NCBI GenBank assembly: GCA_964601165.1
Contig: CAZRMK010000010.1
Location: 1-31,790, forward strand
Reading direction: 5' to 3'
Length of the DNA stretch: 31,790 nt
Origin: Thiosulfativibrio sp964601165
GTDB lineage: Bacteria > Pseudomonadota > Gammaproteobacteria > Thiomicrospirales > Thiomicrospiraceae
The position numbers were made by a program, and so were the translations under genes. Under the pieces are notes generated by a model. It had not been told where the DNA came from. It ran no database searches and saw only the letters and a program-made list of their open reading frames with translations. This document shows positions 15,935-25,378 of the stretch, one piece after another (within the stretch, counting starts at the first letter, position 1; every line of letters starts with the position of its first letter).

Positions 15935-16525
15935 ATGAAATTAAGTGATCGCGATATTATTAAATATTTAAAAACTGAGAAGATTTATATTGACCCTCAA
16001 CCCAACCAAAGTAAAATTAAAGGTATTAGCGTTGATTTAAGGCTTGATAATAAATTCCGAGTTTTTAATGATCATACCGCCCCCTACATTGATTTAAGTG
16101 GTCCTAGTTCTGAAGTTCAGGCGATTATGGACAAGATTATGGGTGAAGAAGTTGTTATCGATGAAGGAAATGCTTTTTTTTTACATCCAGGTGAACTCGC
16201 TCTTGCCTCAACATTAGAGTCTGTTACCCTTCCAGATGACTTAGTAGCATGGCTAGATGGTCGCTCCAGCCTAGCTAGACTAGGATTAATGGTGCATGTT
16301 ACAGCTCACAGAATTGACCCCGGATGGCAAGGACAAATTGTATTAGAAATTTTTAACAGCGGTAAACTACCACTAGCTTTAAAACCAGGTATGGATATTT
16401 GTGCTATAAATTTTGAAACTCTATCTAGCCCTGCTATAAGACCCTACAACAAACGCAAAGATGCAAAATATCTTAACCAAAAAGGCCCTACTGCCAGTCG
16501 AATCACAAAAGACATACTATTATGA
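15935..16525 (+). CDS. dcd: dCTP deaminase
   Basis: The 196-residue enzyme deaminates dCTP to dUTP, feeding dTTP synthesis. It begins MKLSDRDIIKYL and carries the family core WLDGRSSLARLGLMVHVTAHRIDPGWQGQIVLEIFNSGKLPLALKPGM, with the catalytic glutamate in VLEIFN and the RSS nucleotide-binding residues. It is slightly longer than the 193-residue E. coli protein. The stop overlaps the start of the next gene (ATGA), and dcd next to apbC/mrp is a familiar pairing. Confidence 0.95.
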   Translation: MKLSDRDIIKYLKTEKIYIDPQPNQSKIKGISVDLRLDNKFRVFNDHTAPYIDLSGPSSEVQAIMDKIMGEEVVIDEGNAFFLHPGELALASTLESVTLPDDLVAWLDGRSSLARLGLMVHVTAHRIDPGWQGQIVLEIFNSGKLPLALKPGMDICAINFETLSSPAIRPYNKRKDAKYLNQKGPTASRITKDILL

Positions 16526-17646
16526 ATTTTTTAAATAAACTATTTGGTAATGGTATTTCCCAAGAGCTTCAGCAACAAATTGAAGACCAAATTTCACAAT
16601 TAATTGATCCTAACTTGCAACAAGACTTTATGAAGTCTAAAGTTATTTCTGCAATGCAATTTAAAAAAGGTATTCTCTCTATCAATATTGAAATGCCTTA
16701 CCCTGCTAAAAGCCTTACAGCCTACTTTGAACAGCAAATAAAGCATTTATTACAAGAAATTGCTGAAATTAAATCTACCAATATTACTTGGGAAACTAAA
16801 ATAACTTCTCACGATACTCAAGGTAATACCTCTCCCTTTAGCAATGTCAAAAACATCATTGCTGTTTCCTCTGGAAAAGGCGGGGTTGGCAAATCAACCA
16901 CTAGTGTTAACCTTGCACTTGCCCTACAACAAGAAGGAGCAAGAGTTGGTATTTTAGATGCAGATATCTATGGGCCAAGCATTCCTACCATGCTTAATAT
17001 TTCTGAAAAACCGCAAACTGAGGACGGCAAGAGCATGTTACCTCTCACGGCGTATGGCTTGCAAGTCATGTCAATTGGGGCTTTAATGGATGGCGATACC
17101 CCTATGGTATGGCGTGGGCCGATTGTTACCCAAACACTTATACAACTTTTAAAAGAAACTTCTTGGAAAGACCTTGATTACCTTATCATTGATCTTCCCC
17201 CTGGAACAGGCGATGTACAGCTCACCATGTCGCAACAGATTCCAGTAACAGGTGCAATCATTGTCACAACCCCTCAAGAAATATCTTTAATTGATGCTCG
17301 TAAAGGATTGAAAATGTTTGAAAAAGTTAACATTCCCATCTTAGGGATTGTTGAAAACATGGGCTCTCATATCTGCTCAAACTGCGGACATGAAGAGGCT
17401 ATTTTTGGAGAAGGTGGTGGAAAAAAAATGGCTCAAGAGTATCAAACGCCCTTCCTTGAAACTCTACCTTTAAATAGTCAAATTCGCCAACAAGCAGACG
17501 CAGGAAAACCTACGGTTATTGCTGACCCAACTAGCGAAATTACTCAAAAATATAAAAACATCGCTCACAAAGTTACAGCAACCATTGCACTACAGCGTAA
17601 AAATTATGCCAAAGCCTTTCCAAATATTGTCATTCAAAATACTTAG
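16522..17646 (+). CDS. apbC: ApbC/Mrp iron-sulfur cluster carrier ATPase
   Basis: The 374-residue P-loop protein carries and transfers [4Fe-4S] clusters to apoproteins. It has an N-terminal MIP18-like region (residues 1-95), then a deviant Walker A with two lysines, SSGKGGVGKST, near residue 117, the MRP-family motifs DADIYGPSIP and LIIDLPPGTGDVQLT, and the cluster-binding CSNCGHEE motif near residue 290. Length is typical. Placement directly behind dcd, and a few genes before metG, resembles the mrp-metG-dcd cluster of E. coli, here separated by bamD and the pgeF-rluD pair. Confidence 0.93.
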   Translation: MNFLNKLFGNGISQELQQQIEDQISQLIDPNLQQDFMKSKVISAMQFKKGILSINIEMPYPAKSLTAYFEQQIKHLLQEIAEIKSTNITWETKITSHDTQGNTSPFSNVKNIIAVSSGKGGVGKSTTSVNLALALQQEGARVGILDADIYGPSIPTMLNISEKPQTEDGKSMLPLTAYGLQVMSIGALMDGDTPMVWRGPIVTQTLIQLLKETSWKDLDYLIIDLPPGTGDVQLTMSQQIPVTGAIIVTTPQEISLIDARKGLKMFEKVNIPILGIVENMGSHICSNCGHEEAIFGEGGGKKMAQEYQTPFLETLPLNSQIRQQADAGKPTVIADPTSEITQKYKNIAHKVTATIALQRKNYAKAFPNIVIQNT

Positions 17647-17653
17647 CAAAATA

Positions 17654-18421
17654 TTAATCTGCTAACCAAATCAAACTAGCCATTCTGCCAGTTGTACCCT
17701 CACGACGATACGAGTAAAATAAATCTTTATTCTTAAAAGTACAGTCATTACCTCCATAAATGGCAGTTACACCTAGTTGACTTAAAATTATTTTTACTAG
17801 ACTTGGTAAGTCCGCCCAGTATTTTTGTGAGGCATTATTACTTTCTATAAAACAAGATTTAAATGCAGGATCCTTCATCACAAAAGCATCGAAAACATAT
17901 AGACCTACTTCAAAAGCATCCTGTGTAATTGCAGGACCTATCCAGACCATCAAATTTTCAGGTTTTTCGGGTAACATCTGAATTGATTGTGACACAACTC
18001 CATTGAGCAAACCTTTCCAACCAGCATGGATTGCACTCACGAGTGTTCCAGTTTTATTTGTTACCAACAAAGGTAAGCAATCTGCCGTCATCACCACACT
18101 AACTAAGTTAGATTTATCTGTCCAACTGGCATCTGCAACGGGAATATTAGCTTTATTGCTTGAATTAAAATACCAGCAATCTCTGGTATGCCTTTGGTCT
18201 AACCAAAAAGGTGAGGATGGTAAATTTAATTCTGCAATCAATAACTCACGATTTTTTGAAACTGCTACAGGATCATCACCAACATGCAAAGCTAAATTAA
18301 AACTATTAAAGGGATCGTGACTAAACCCTCCTAAACGAGTTGTTGAATAAGCCTTAACCCGTTTAGCTGCTGGCCAATGTGGTTTAATAAGAGTTAGGTT
18401 ATTTGTTTGAAATATCTGCAT
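17654..18421 (-). CDS. pgeF: Multicopper-oxidase-like laccase domain protein PgeF/YfiH
   Basis: The 255-residue protein of the YfiH/PgeF (DUF152) family has the metal-site motifs STTRLGGFSHDPF, ADCLPLL and SAIHAGWKG, with the catalytic Cys and His residues in ADCLP and HAGWKG, and ends GGNDCTFKNKDLFYSYRREGTTGRMASLIWL. E. coli YfiH edits peptidoglycan precursors in which the wrong residue follows MurNAc; relatives act as purine nucleoside phosphorylases. The start overlaps rluD by 23 bases, the standard rluD-yfiH arrangement, which implies one transcript. It converges on apbC, 7 bp apart. Confidence 0.92.
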   Translation of the reverse strand: MQIFQTNNLTLIKPHWPAAKRVKAYSTTRLGGFSHDPFNSFNLALHVGDDPVAVSKNRELLIAELNLPSSPFWLDQRHTRDCWYFNSSNKANIPVADASWTDKSNLVSVVMTADCLPLLVTNKTGTLVSAIHAGWKGLLNGVVSQSIQMLPEKPENLMVWIGPAITQDAFEVGLYVFDAFVMKDPAFKSCFIESNNASQKYWADLPSLVKIILSQLGVTAIYGGNDCTFKNKDLFYSYRREGTTGRMASLIWLAD

Positions 18422-19436
18422 CCGTTACCCAGGCCCACTCAATGCCATCATCATAATCAAATTCATCATCACTATTAAATATAGATTCCTTGTCCTCTTT
18501 TAATATGTCTAGTAAACTGAACATATCATCAGGCATGGCTACACGCCATGACATTGGCTTTTTTGTTATAGGGTGCATTAAAGTTAACTTACCGGCATGT
18601 AAAGCTTGGCGTTTAAAACTTCTTAAAAAGTCAATTGACTCTACAGCCATTTTTTTAGGAATACGAAAACGGCTACCATAAACAGGATCACCCACCAAAG
18701 GAAAATTAAGTGCAGCCATATGAACCCGAATTTGATGAGTGCGACCTGTTTCTAGCTCGACCCGCACCAAAGTATGCTCCCTAAACCTTTCTAATACCCG
18801 ATATTTAGAAACCGCACGTTTACCCCCTGCGGCTAATACTGCCATTTTTTTACGTTCATGAGGATGACGACCCATCGGCTTATCGACGGTTCCTCCTGAA
18901 ATCATTTTACCCACCACTACAGCATCATAAACCCGTCCAACATAATGACGCTGTAACTGATCGACCAAGTGAGTTTGTGCTGCAACTGTTTTTGCTACTA
19001 CCATTAAGCCAGAGGTATCTTTATCCAAACGATGAACAATACCAGCTCGAGGAACTTCATTAATCTTAGGGTAATGAAATAACAAAGCATTTAATAAAGT
19101 TCCATCTGGGTTACCAGCCCCAGGATGCACCACAAAACCCACAGGTTTATTTAGCACTAAAATATCATTATCTTCATAAATAATATCTAGTGGTATATCT
19201 TCTGCTTGATGAAAAACTTCCTCTTCAAGGAGTGCTTGAAGCACCACTTTTTCGCCACCTAAAACTTTAAAGCTAATTTTAGTTTTTACTTTATTATTTA
19301 AAGTAAGTCTGCCCTCTTTAATCCAATCTTGAACTCTATTTCTAGAATATTGAGGAAAAAGCTCGGCAACCACCGCATCTAAGCGTTGCCCTATTTTGGT
19401 GGTTAAAATTTTAGCGGTTAATTCTTCATTGCTCAA
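18399..19436 (-). CDS. rluD: 23S rRNA pseudouridine synthase RluD
   Basis: The 345-residue enzyme makes pseudouridines in helix 69 of 23S rRNA (1911, 1915, 1917 in E. coli), needed for normal subunit joining. It has an N-terminal S4 RNA-binding domain (GQRLDAVVAELFPQYSRNRVQDWIKEGRL, about residues 16-62), then the catalytic core with GIVHRLDKDTSGLMVVAK and Asp 138 as nucleophile, followed by HPHERKKMAV and LETGRTHQIRVHMA. The acidic C-terminus (DDEFDYDDGIEWAWVTDADIS) overlaps pgeF. It is divergent from bamD, as in many gammaproteobacteria. Confidence 0.95.
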   Translation of the reverse strand: MSNEELTAKILTTKIGQRLDAVVAELFPQYSRNRVQDWIKEGRLTLNNKVKTKISFKVLGGEKVVLQALLEEEVFHQAEDIPLDIIYEDNDILVLNKPVGFVVHPGAGNPDGTLLNALLFHYPKINEVPRAGIVHRLDKDTSGLMVVAKTVAAQTHLVDQLQRHYVGRVYDAVVVGKMISGGTVDKPMGRHPHERKKMAVLAAGGKRAVSKYRVLERFREHTLVRVELETGRTHQIRVHMAALNFPLVGDPVYGSRFRIPKKMAVESIDFLRSFKRQALHAGKLTLMHPITKKPMSWRVAMPDDMFSLLDILKEDKESIFNSDDEFDYDDGIEWAWVTDADISNK

Positions 19437-19491
19437 AACAAGCCCTCATGGTATGATTTTATTTTTCATTATCATCTATTTTACATAAAAA

Positions 19492-20223
19492 ATGAACAGA
19501 ACTCTGCTATCCCTTATCCTTATCTCACTTTTTGCCCTCCAAGGCTGTTCATCTCTGGTCGCTAAAGATGAATCTGAATGGACAGTCGAAGAATTTTATG
19601 AACAAGCTAGAAGTGCCTTTGACAGAGAGCAATGGGAAGTTGCAATTAACTATTATGAAAAGTTAAGAGCTTTTTTTCCTTATGGTCAACACGCAGAACA
19701 AGCCTTTCTTGATTTAGCCTACTCCTATTATCGTTTTAACGAACCCGAATCAGCTATTATGGAATTAGAAGAATTTATTCGAATTTTTCCACGCCATCAT
19801 GCTCTTGACTATGCTTTCTATTTAAAAGCCTTATCTGCTGACTCGATTAATCATAGTTGGTTAGATAGCTGGCTAACTGATCCCGCTCGTCGTGACATGG
19901 CATCTACACAAGAGGCTTTCGATGCTTATAAAGTTGTAGTAGTTAGGTTTCCTAACAGCATTTATGCTGCTGAATCTAGAAAACGCTTAATTGTCTTGCA
20001 TAACCGCATGGCTCGCCATGAGCTTCAGGTTGCCGAATATTATTTTGAACGCCAAGCTTACCTAGCAGCAGTTAATAGAGCCAGAATGGTTATAACCCTT
20101 TACCCACGTTCTGTTGTTAATCTTCAAGCCTTAAAGCTAATGCAAATCAGTTACGAAAGACTAGGAATGACTCAAAACGCTAAAGATGCTCAGAAAGTGA
20201 TTGACTTAAATATCAACCTTTAA
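19492..20223 (+). CDS. bamD: Outer-membrane assembly lipoprotein BamD
   Basis: The 243-residue lipoprotein has the lipobox LFALQGC with Cys 19 and a following SS, which suits transfer to the outer membrane. The mature part is helical TPR repeats: EEFYEQARSAFDREQWEVAINYYEKLRAFFPYG, EQAFLDLAYSYYRFNEPESAIMELEEFIRIFPRH and the C-terminal YYFERQAYLAAVNRARMVITLYP. BamD is the essential partner of BamA that recruits outer-membrane protein substrates. Divergence from rluD is the conserved context. A TATAAT at 20232, just after the stop, may serve metG. Confidence 0.95.
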   Translation: MNRTLLSLILISLFALQGCSSLVAKDESEWTVEEFYEQARSAFDREQWEVAINYYEKLRAFFPYGQHAEQAFLDLAYSYYRFNEPESAIMELEEFIRIFPRHHALDYAFYLKALSADSINHSWLDSWLTDPARRDMASTQEAFDAYKVVVVRFPNSIYAAESRKRLIVLHNRMARHELQVAEYYFERQAYLAAVNRARMVITLYPRSVVNLQALKLMQISYERLGMTQNAKDAQKVIDLNINL

Positions 20224-20231
20224 GTTTAAGG

Positions 20232-20269
20232 TATAATATTCCAATTATTTTTTTACCTAAAATTATTGG
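20232..20269 (+). promoter_or_regulatory. Leader of metG: -10-like TATAAT and a small inverted repeat
   Basis: TATAAT at 20232-20237 has no good -35 at normal spacing (the nearest TTGACT, at 20201, is 25 bp away). An 11-bp inverted repeat with one mismatch, CCAATTATTTT (20241-20251) with AAAATTATTGG (20259-20269), ends on the only Shine-Dalgarno-like GGA before the metG start at 20282. It could mask that site or act as a weak terminator after bamD. Both readings are tentative. Confidence 0.3.
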
Positions 20270-20281
20270 AAACTCATTCCT

Positions 20282-22375
20282 ATGTCACTTTCAGACTCTG
20301 AAACCCAAACTAAACCAAATCAGGCTAAACGCAAAATACTCATTACTAGCGCCCTACCCTATGCCAATGGCCCTATACATTTAGGGCATTTAGTTGAGTA
20401 CATTCAAACCGATATTTGGTCACGTTTTCAAAAAATGCGGGGGCATGAATGTACCTATGTTTGTGCTGATGATGCTCATGGCACGCCCATTATGTTAAAG
20501 GCTCAAGCTGAGGGAATCAGCCCTGAAGAACTCATCGCCCAAGTATCAATAGAGCATCAAACCGATTTTGCAGGATTTAATATTGAGTTTGATCACTATC
20601 ACAGCACTCATTCCCCTGAAAACCAAGAATACTCCAATTACATTTACAACCAATTAAAAGCTAACGGACATATTTCTCGTAAAACAATTTCGCAGTTATT
20701 TGACCCTGAAAAAAACATGTTCTTACCTGATCGTTTTATTAAAGGCACTTGCCCTAAATGTAAAGCCTCAGATCAATATGGCGACAACTGCGAATCTTGC
20801 GGTGCAACTTACAGCACTACCGATTTAATTGATCCAAAATCAGCTGTTTCAGGAGCTACTCCTATTGAAAAAGATAGTGAGCATTTGTTTTTTGAACTGG
20901 CTCACTTTGAAGAAATGTTAAAAAAATGGACTCACAATGGTCATTTACAAACTCAAATTGCTAACAAATTAGACGAGTGGTTTGAATCTGGCTTACGAGC
21001 TTGGGATATTTCACGCGATGCGCCTTATTTTGGTTTTGAAATTCCGGCAGAAAAAGATAAATTTTTCTATGTTTGGTTAGATGCCCCTATCGGCTATATG
21101 GCAAGCTTTAAAGCCTACTGCGATAAAACCGGCATGAACTTCGATGAATATTGGCAAGCAGATAGTAAAACCGAACTTTATCATTTTATCGGTAAAGACA
21201 TTATATACTTCCATGCTCTATTTTGGCCAGCGATGTTATCTGGTGCGGGGTTTAGAACCCCTAGTGCCATCTATGCTCATGGGTTTTTAACGGTTGATGG
21301 TCAAAAAATGTCTAAATCTCGTGGCACTTTTATTATGGCTAAGACCTATTTAGAACATTTAAACCCCGAACATTTACGCTATTACTTTGCAGCCAAACTC
21401 TCTAGTAAAATTGATGATATTGATTTAAATTTAGAGGATTTTTCACAACGCGTTAATTCAGACTTAGTAGGTAAAGTTGTAAATATTGCCAGTCGCTGTG
21501 CGGGGTTTGTGGTTAAGAAGTTTGCTGGAAAACTTGCCGAAACTTGGTCTGACAAAGCTCAAAATTTATATAGCGATGCCATAGATCAATCTGAAAAAAT
21601 TGCTAACTTATATGAAAACCGTGATTATGGACAAGCAATGCGTGAAATTATGGCAATTGCAGATAAAGCTAACGAATACATTGATGAAACTGCCCCTTGG
21701 GTACTTGCTAAACAAGAAGGCAAAGAACTCGAACTCCATGAATCTGTTACACTAGGAATTAACTTTTTTAGAGTACTCATGACTTTTTTAATGCCGGTAC
21801 TGCCAGAAACCGCTAAAAAATCATTCGATTTTCTACAACTTGATTCGGTAAAATGGGCAGATATTAACACTCCTCTATTAGGGCATAAAATTATTAAATT
21901 TAAAGCCTTAATGCAACGTGTTGATACTGATTCTATCCAAAAAATGCTTACTGATTCAAAACAAAATCTACAGACAACACAACAAAAACAACCTTCTCAA
22001 AAAGTTATAGCCGATGAAGATATTGCACAAAATATTGAGACAATAGCTCCAGAAGTCACTATTGAGGATTTCTTAAAACTGGATTTACGTATAGCCAAAA
22101 TAATTAATGCCGAGGATGTACCTAAAGCCGATAAACTATTAAAACTAACCCTTGATTTGGGTTTTGAACAAAGACAAGTTTTTGCTGGAATTAAAACCGC
22201 CTATCAAGCCAAAGATTTAATCGGTAAAACCACGGTTATGGTTGCCAACCTTAAACCTCGTAAAATGCGTTTTGGCATGTCTGAAGGCATGATTCTCGCC
22301 CCTGGGCCAGGTGGTGAAGATATTTTTTTATTAACCCCTGACGAAGGTGCTAAACCAGGAATGCGAGTAAAGTAA
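20282..22375 (+). CDS. metG: Methionyl-tRNA synthetase
   Basis: The 697-residue class I synthetase charges tRNA-Met. The ATP motif HLGH lies at residues 33-36 (PYANGPIHLGHL) and KMSKS near 342 (GQKMSKSRG). The zinc knuckle has the pattern CPKC...CESC near residues 158-174, as in the E. coli type. The C-terminal ~110 residues form the EMAP/Trbp111-like tRNA-binding domain (DLRIAKIINAEDVPKADKLLKLTLDLG), joined by a glutamine-rich linker, and also give dimerisation. It is followed 13 bp later by rsxA, an order seen in several gammaproteobacteria. Confidence 0.97.
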   Translation: MSLSDSETQTKPNQAKRKILITSALPYANGPIHLGHLVEYIQTDIWSRFQKMRGHECTYVCADDAHGTPIMLKAQAEGISPEELIAQVSIEHQTDFAGFNIEFDHYHSTHSPENQEYSNYIYNQLKANGHISRKTISQLFDPEKNMFLPDRFIKGTCPKCKASDQYGDNCESCGATYSTTDLIDPKSAVSGATPIEKDSEHLFFELAHFEEMLKKWTHNGHLQTQIANKLDEWFESGLRAWDISRDAPYFGFEIPAEKDKFFYVWLDAPIGYMASFKAYCDKTGMNFDEYWQADSKTELYHFIGKDIIYFHALFWPAMLSGAGFRTPSAIYAHGFLTVDGQKMSKSRGTFIMAKTYLEHLNPEHLRYYFAAKLSSKIDDIDLNLEDFSQRVNSDLVGKVVNIASRCAGFVVKKFAGKLAETWSDKAQNLYSDAIDQSEKIANLYENRDYGQAMREIMAIADKANEYIDETAPWVLAKQEGKELELHESVTLGINFFRVLMTFLMPVLPETAKKSFDFLQLDSVKWADINTPLLGHKIIKFKALMQRVDTDSIQKMLTDSKQNLQTTQQKQPSQKVIADEDIAQNIETIAPEVTIEDFLKLDLRIAKIINAEDVPKADKLLKLTLDLGFEQRQVFAGIKTAYQAKDLIGKTTVMVANLKPRKMRFGMSEGMILAPGPGGEDIFLLTPDEGAKPGMRVK

Positions 22376-22388
22376 AACCTATTTTTTT

Positions 22389-22967
22389 ATGACAGAATAC
22401 ATCCTTATTATTATCAGCACTGTTTTGGTAAACAATTTTGTCTTAGTTAAATTTTTAGGGCTTTGCCCTTTTATGGGTGTGTCTAAAAAAACTGATGCGG
22501 CACTAGGTATGGGGCTAGCTACTACTTTTGTTATGACGCTGTCTTCGGTTCTAAGCTATCTTATTTATACCTACTTGCTTGAACCCTTTAATCTTGAGTT
22601 TTTACAAACCATTGGCTTTATCATAGCAATTGCCGCTGTGGTGGGGTTTACCGAAATGGCAATTCACAAAACCAGTCCGGTTCTCTACCAAGTTTTAGGT
22701 ATTTATTTACCCCTTATCACCACTAACTGCGCCGTTCTTGGGGTAGCTTTATTAAATGTAGGAGAAAGACATAACTTTTTAGAATCTGCTGTTTATGGCT
22801 TTGGTGCCGCCGTTGGCTTTACTCTAGTGATGATTTTATTTGCGTCTATGCGTGAACGCATTGAATATGCTGACGTTCCTCGCCCCTTTCGTGGAGCCCC
22901 CATTGCCCTTATTACAGCAGGTCTAATGTCTGTTGCCTTTATGGGTTTCTCTGGCTTGGTTCCGTAA
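22389..22967 (+). CDS. rsxA: Rnf/Rsx electron transport complex subunit A
   Basis: The 192-residue membrane protein with six hydrophobic segments is homologous to RsxB's partner RsxA and to NqrE. Signature stretches are NNFVLVKFLGLCPFMGVSKK near the N-terminus and LPLITTNCAVLGVALLN near residue 110; the cysteines in these conserved loops hold the intramembrane iron-sulfur centre in the family. Rnf couples ferredoxin:NAD oxidoreduction to ion transport; in E. coli Rsx keeps SoxR reduced. First of three consecutive rsx genes. Confidence 0.95.
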   Translation: MTEYILIIISTVLVNNFVLVKFLGLCPFMGVSKKTDAALGMGLATTFVMTLSSVLSYLIYTYLLEPFNLEFLQTIGFIIAIAAVVGFTEMAIHKTSPVLYQVLGIYLPLITTNCAVLGVALLNVGERHNFLESAVYGFGAAVGFTLVMILFASMRERIEYADVPRPFRGAPIALITAGLMSVAFMGFSGLVP

Positions 22968-22974
22968 AACTATT

Positions 22975-23550
22975 ATGTTAACCGCAGTGTTTATTTTTTT
23001 AGGTTTAGCTTTGATCTTTGGATTACTGCTTGGCTATGCCTCCATTAAATTTAAAGTAGAAGGCAACCCTACCGCAGAAGCTATTGATAAAATATTACCA
23101 CAAACTCAATGTGGACAATGCAGTTTTCCTGGCTGTAAACCTTATGCAGAAGCACTTGCTAAAGACCTAAATGAAGACACCTCCGAAACCCAAGTAAACC
23201 TCTGCATTCCTGGTGGTCAAGAAGTGATGATTCTTATCTCAGAAATCACCCATCGCCAACCAAAAGAAATGGATGCGGTACCTGAAGAAAAATTAGCTAA
23301 AATAACCGCTTTTATTGATGAAGATGTTTGTATCGGTTGTACCCATTGTATAAAAGCCTGCCCTGTTGATGCTATTATGGGAGCAACTAAACTGATGCAT
23401 ACAGTGATACAGCAAGAATGTACCGGCTGTGAGAAATGCATTACAGCATGCCCGGTAGATTGCATTGATATGTTGCCAGAAGAAGTATCACAGAAAAATT
23501 GGGTTTGGCCAAAACCAGATGAATCCCCCTTAACGGGAGGTTTAAAATGA
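22975..23550 (+). CDS. rsxB: Rnf/Rsx complex ferredoxin-like subunit B
   Basis: The 191-residue protein has one N-terminal membrane anchor (MLTAVFIFLGLALIFGLLLGYAS), then an Fe-S binding region with the cysteine series TQCGQCSFPGCKPYAEA ... NLCIPGG near residues 47-82, and two [4Fe-4S] ferredoxin motifs, CIGCTHCIKACP and CTGCEKCITACP. It passes electrons between RsxC and the membrane subunits. The frame is open 14 codons further up into rsxA, but ATG 22975 starts the conserved anchor and follows the rsxA stop by 7 bp. Confidence 0.95.
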   Translation: MLTAVFIFLGLALIFGLLLGYASIKFKVEGNPTAEAIDKILPQTQCGQCSFPGCKPYAEALAKDLNEDTSETQVNLCIPGGQEVMILISEITHRQPKEMDAVPEEKLAKITAFIDEDVCIGCTHCIKACPVDAIMGATKLMHTVIQQECTGCEKCITACPVDCIDMLPEEVSQKNWVWPKPDESPLTGGLK

Positions 23551-25361
23551 GTTCTCAAAGCCTTAATAAATCACACTATAAAAAACCTAAGCACAAATTT
23601 TTAGTTTGGCTAACACAAATATATTCAGCGTTTTATCCTATGGCAAAACGCTGGTTACACCGTTTTAATGGCGGAATTTTCTTACAATATCACAAAGAGA
23701 TTAGTAATTCTCATCCCCTAAAACCTACATTTATCCCCAACGAATTGGTTTTACCCTTACAGCAACACATAGGGGTTGAAGTAGAGCCTTTAGTTAAGGT
23801 AGGTGATATGGTGCAAAAAAACCAGTGCCTTGCCGACACCAAAAAAGGTTTAAGTGCCCCTATTCATGCCCCCACATCTGGAATTATTTCAGCGATTGAA
23901 AAAAGAATCACCCCTCATGTTTCTGGCTTAGCAACACTTTGTATCATTCTAAGTCCTGATTTTAAAGAAACCACAATAGAAAATTCACTTAACGTGCCGA
24001 AAGAACCTCCTCAATCACCTAAAGCTCTAATTGATATTATTCACCGTGCAGGTATTGTTGGCATGGGAGGAGCGGGCTTTCCTACCTTCGCTAAAATTCC
24101 TAATAAAAGAAATCTGATTCACACTCTACTTCTCAATGGTGCTGAATGTGAACCCTTTATTACCTGTGATGACATTTTAATGCAAACTCAAGCAGACCAT
24201 ATTGTGCAAGGCGCTATTATTGTTGCCAATGCTTTAGGTGCCAACAAAATTATATGCGGTATAGAGAATAACAAGCCCAAAGCCATTAATGCCATGAAAA
24301 AAGCTACAAAAAACACCCTAGTAGAGATTAAAACCGTTGCTACTGTTTATCCTATGGGAGGGCAGAAACAACTAACTCAAGAACTTACTGGCTTAGAAAC
24401 CCCGCCAAACTCTCATGCGGTTGATACTGGAATTTTACTAATGAATGTGGCTACCTATGCTGCCATTTATAAAGCTGTTAAGTATGGCAAGCCTTTAATA
24501 CAACGCTTAGTAACAGTTTCTGGATTAGGGCTAAAATCACCTTACAATATTAGTGTTTTATTAGGCACAGCTTTTGATACTTTAATTGAGCAAGCTAGTC
24601 CCAAAACACCTATAAACTACCCTCTAATTATGGGTGGACCAATGATGGGTACTAAAATGCCTAGCAATGCCGTGCCAGTTTTAAAAACCACCAACTGCAT
24701 ACTTGCCAATCCACCAGAACCCATAACAGCAGCTCTGCCCTGTATTCGATGTGGAGAGTGTATGGATGCCTGTCCAGTTAATTTATTACCACAGCAAATG
24801 TATTGGTATAGCCGTTCGGAAGAATTTAATAAAGTAGAACAACTGCATGTTTTTGATTGTATTGAATGTGGTTGCTGTTCTTTTGTCTGCCCTAGTAATA
24901 TTCCCTTAGTACAATATTATCGTCATGCAAAAGCTGAAATAAAACAACTTAAAGTTGACGAAAATTTCACTATACTAGCAAAACAACGTCATGAATTCAG
25001 GCTAGCCCGTATTGCAACAGAGAAGGCTGAAAAAGCTGCCCGAATGAAGGCTAAAAAAGAGGCGGTGAAAAAACAAGCGGCTGCAAAAGCTAGTCTTTCA
25101 GGAACATCACTAGACCAATCTATAAGCCAACCTAATCCCAAAAAATCCGCCGCGGCACAAGCTGCCGCAAGAGCTGCTGCAAGATTAGCAGCTAAAAAAT
25201 CCTCTGCTACATCAACCCAACCATTAGATCAAACAGAAAAAAAACCCTTATCCGCCAGAGACAAAGCAATTGCTAAAGCTAGACAAATGGCACAGGCTAA
25301 AAAACAATCACAATCTACAGATAAGGGATTACCAAAACCTCAATCCCCCGAAAAACTGTAA
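23547..25361 (+). CDS. rsxC: Rnf/Rsx complex subunit C
   Basis: The 604-residue peripheral subunit binds NADH and FMN and carries two [4Fe-4S] clusters. GMGGAGFPTFAKI near residue 172 is the nucleotide-binding glycine motif; CIRCGECMDACP and CIECGCCSFVCP, near 395 and 434, are cluster sites. The last ~130 residues are alanine-, lysine- and glutamine-rich low-complexity helix (QAAARAAARLAAKK), shorter than the long tail of E. coli RsxC. The start overlaps rsxB by 4 bases. It is the last rsx gene here: the usual rsxD, rsxG and rsxE are not downstream, where insertion-sequence debris begins 17 bp after the stop. Confidence 0.94.
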   Translation: MSSQSLNKSHYKKPKHKFLVWLTQIYSAFYPMAKRWLHRFNGGIFLQYHKEISNSHPLKPTFIPNELVLPLQQHIGVEVEPLVKVGDMVQKNQCLADTKKGLSAPIHAPTSGIISAIEKRITPHVSGLATLCIILSPDFKETTIENSLNVPKEPPQSPKALIDIIHRAGIVGMGGAGFPTFAKIPNKRNLIHTLLLNGAECEPFITCDDILMQTQADHIVQGAIIVANALGANKIICGIENNKPKAINAMKKATKNTLVEIKTVATVYPMGGQKQLTQELTGLETPPNSHAVDTGILLMNVATYAAIYKAVKYGKPLIQRLVTVSGLGLKSPYNISVLLGTAFDTLIEQASPKTPINYPLIMGGPMMGTKMPSNAVPVLKTTNCILANPPEPITAALPCIRCGECMDACPVNLLPQQMYWYSRSEEFNKVEQLHVFDCIECGCCSFVCPSNIPLVQYYRHAKAEIKQLKVDENFTILAKQRHEFRLARIATEKAEKAARMKAKKEAVKKQAAAKASLSGTSLDQSISQPNPKKSAAAQAAARAAARLAAKKSSATSTQPLDQTEKKPLSARDKAIAKARQMAQAKKQSQSTDKGLPKPQSPEKL

Positions 25362-25378
25362 TGGTTTCACTACCCCTC

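Noticed and set aside
18003..18320. A 105-codon open frame antisense to pgeF.
   Set aside because: The opposite strand has clear PgeF motifs; no motif or start signal supports the antisense frame.
23217..23558. A 113-codon open frame antisense to rsxB.
   Set aside because: It is a shadow of the cysteine-rich ferredoxin coding sequence; the sense frame is unmistakable.
24990..25361. Repeats in the rsxC 3' end as a possible tandem array.
   Set aside because: The alanine/lysine-rich tail is ordinary low complexity of RsxC, without exact DNA repeat units.
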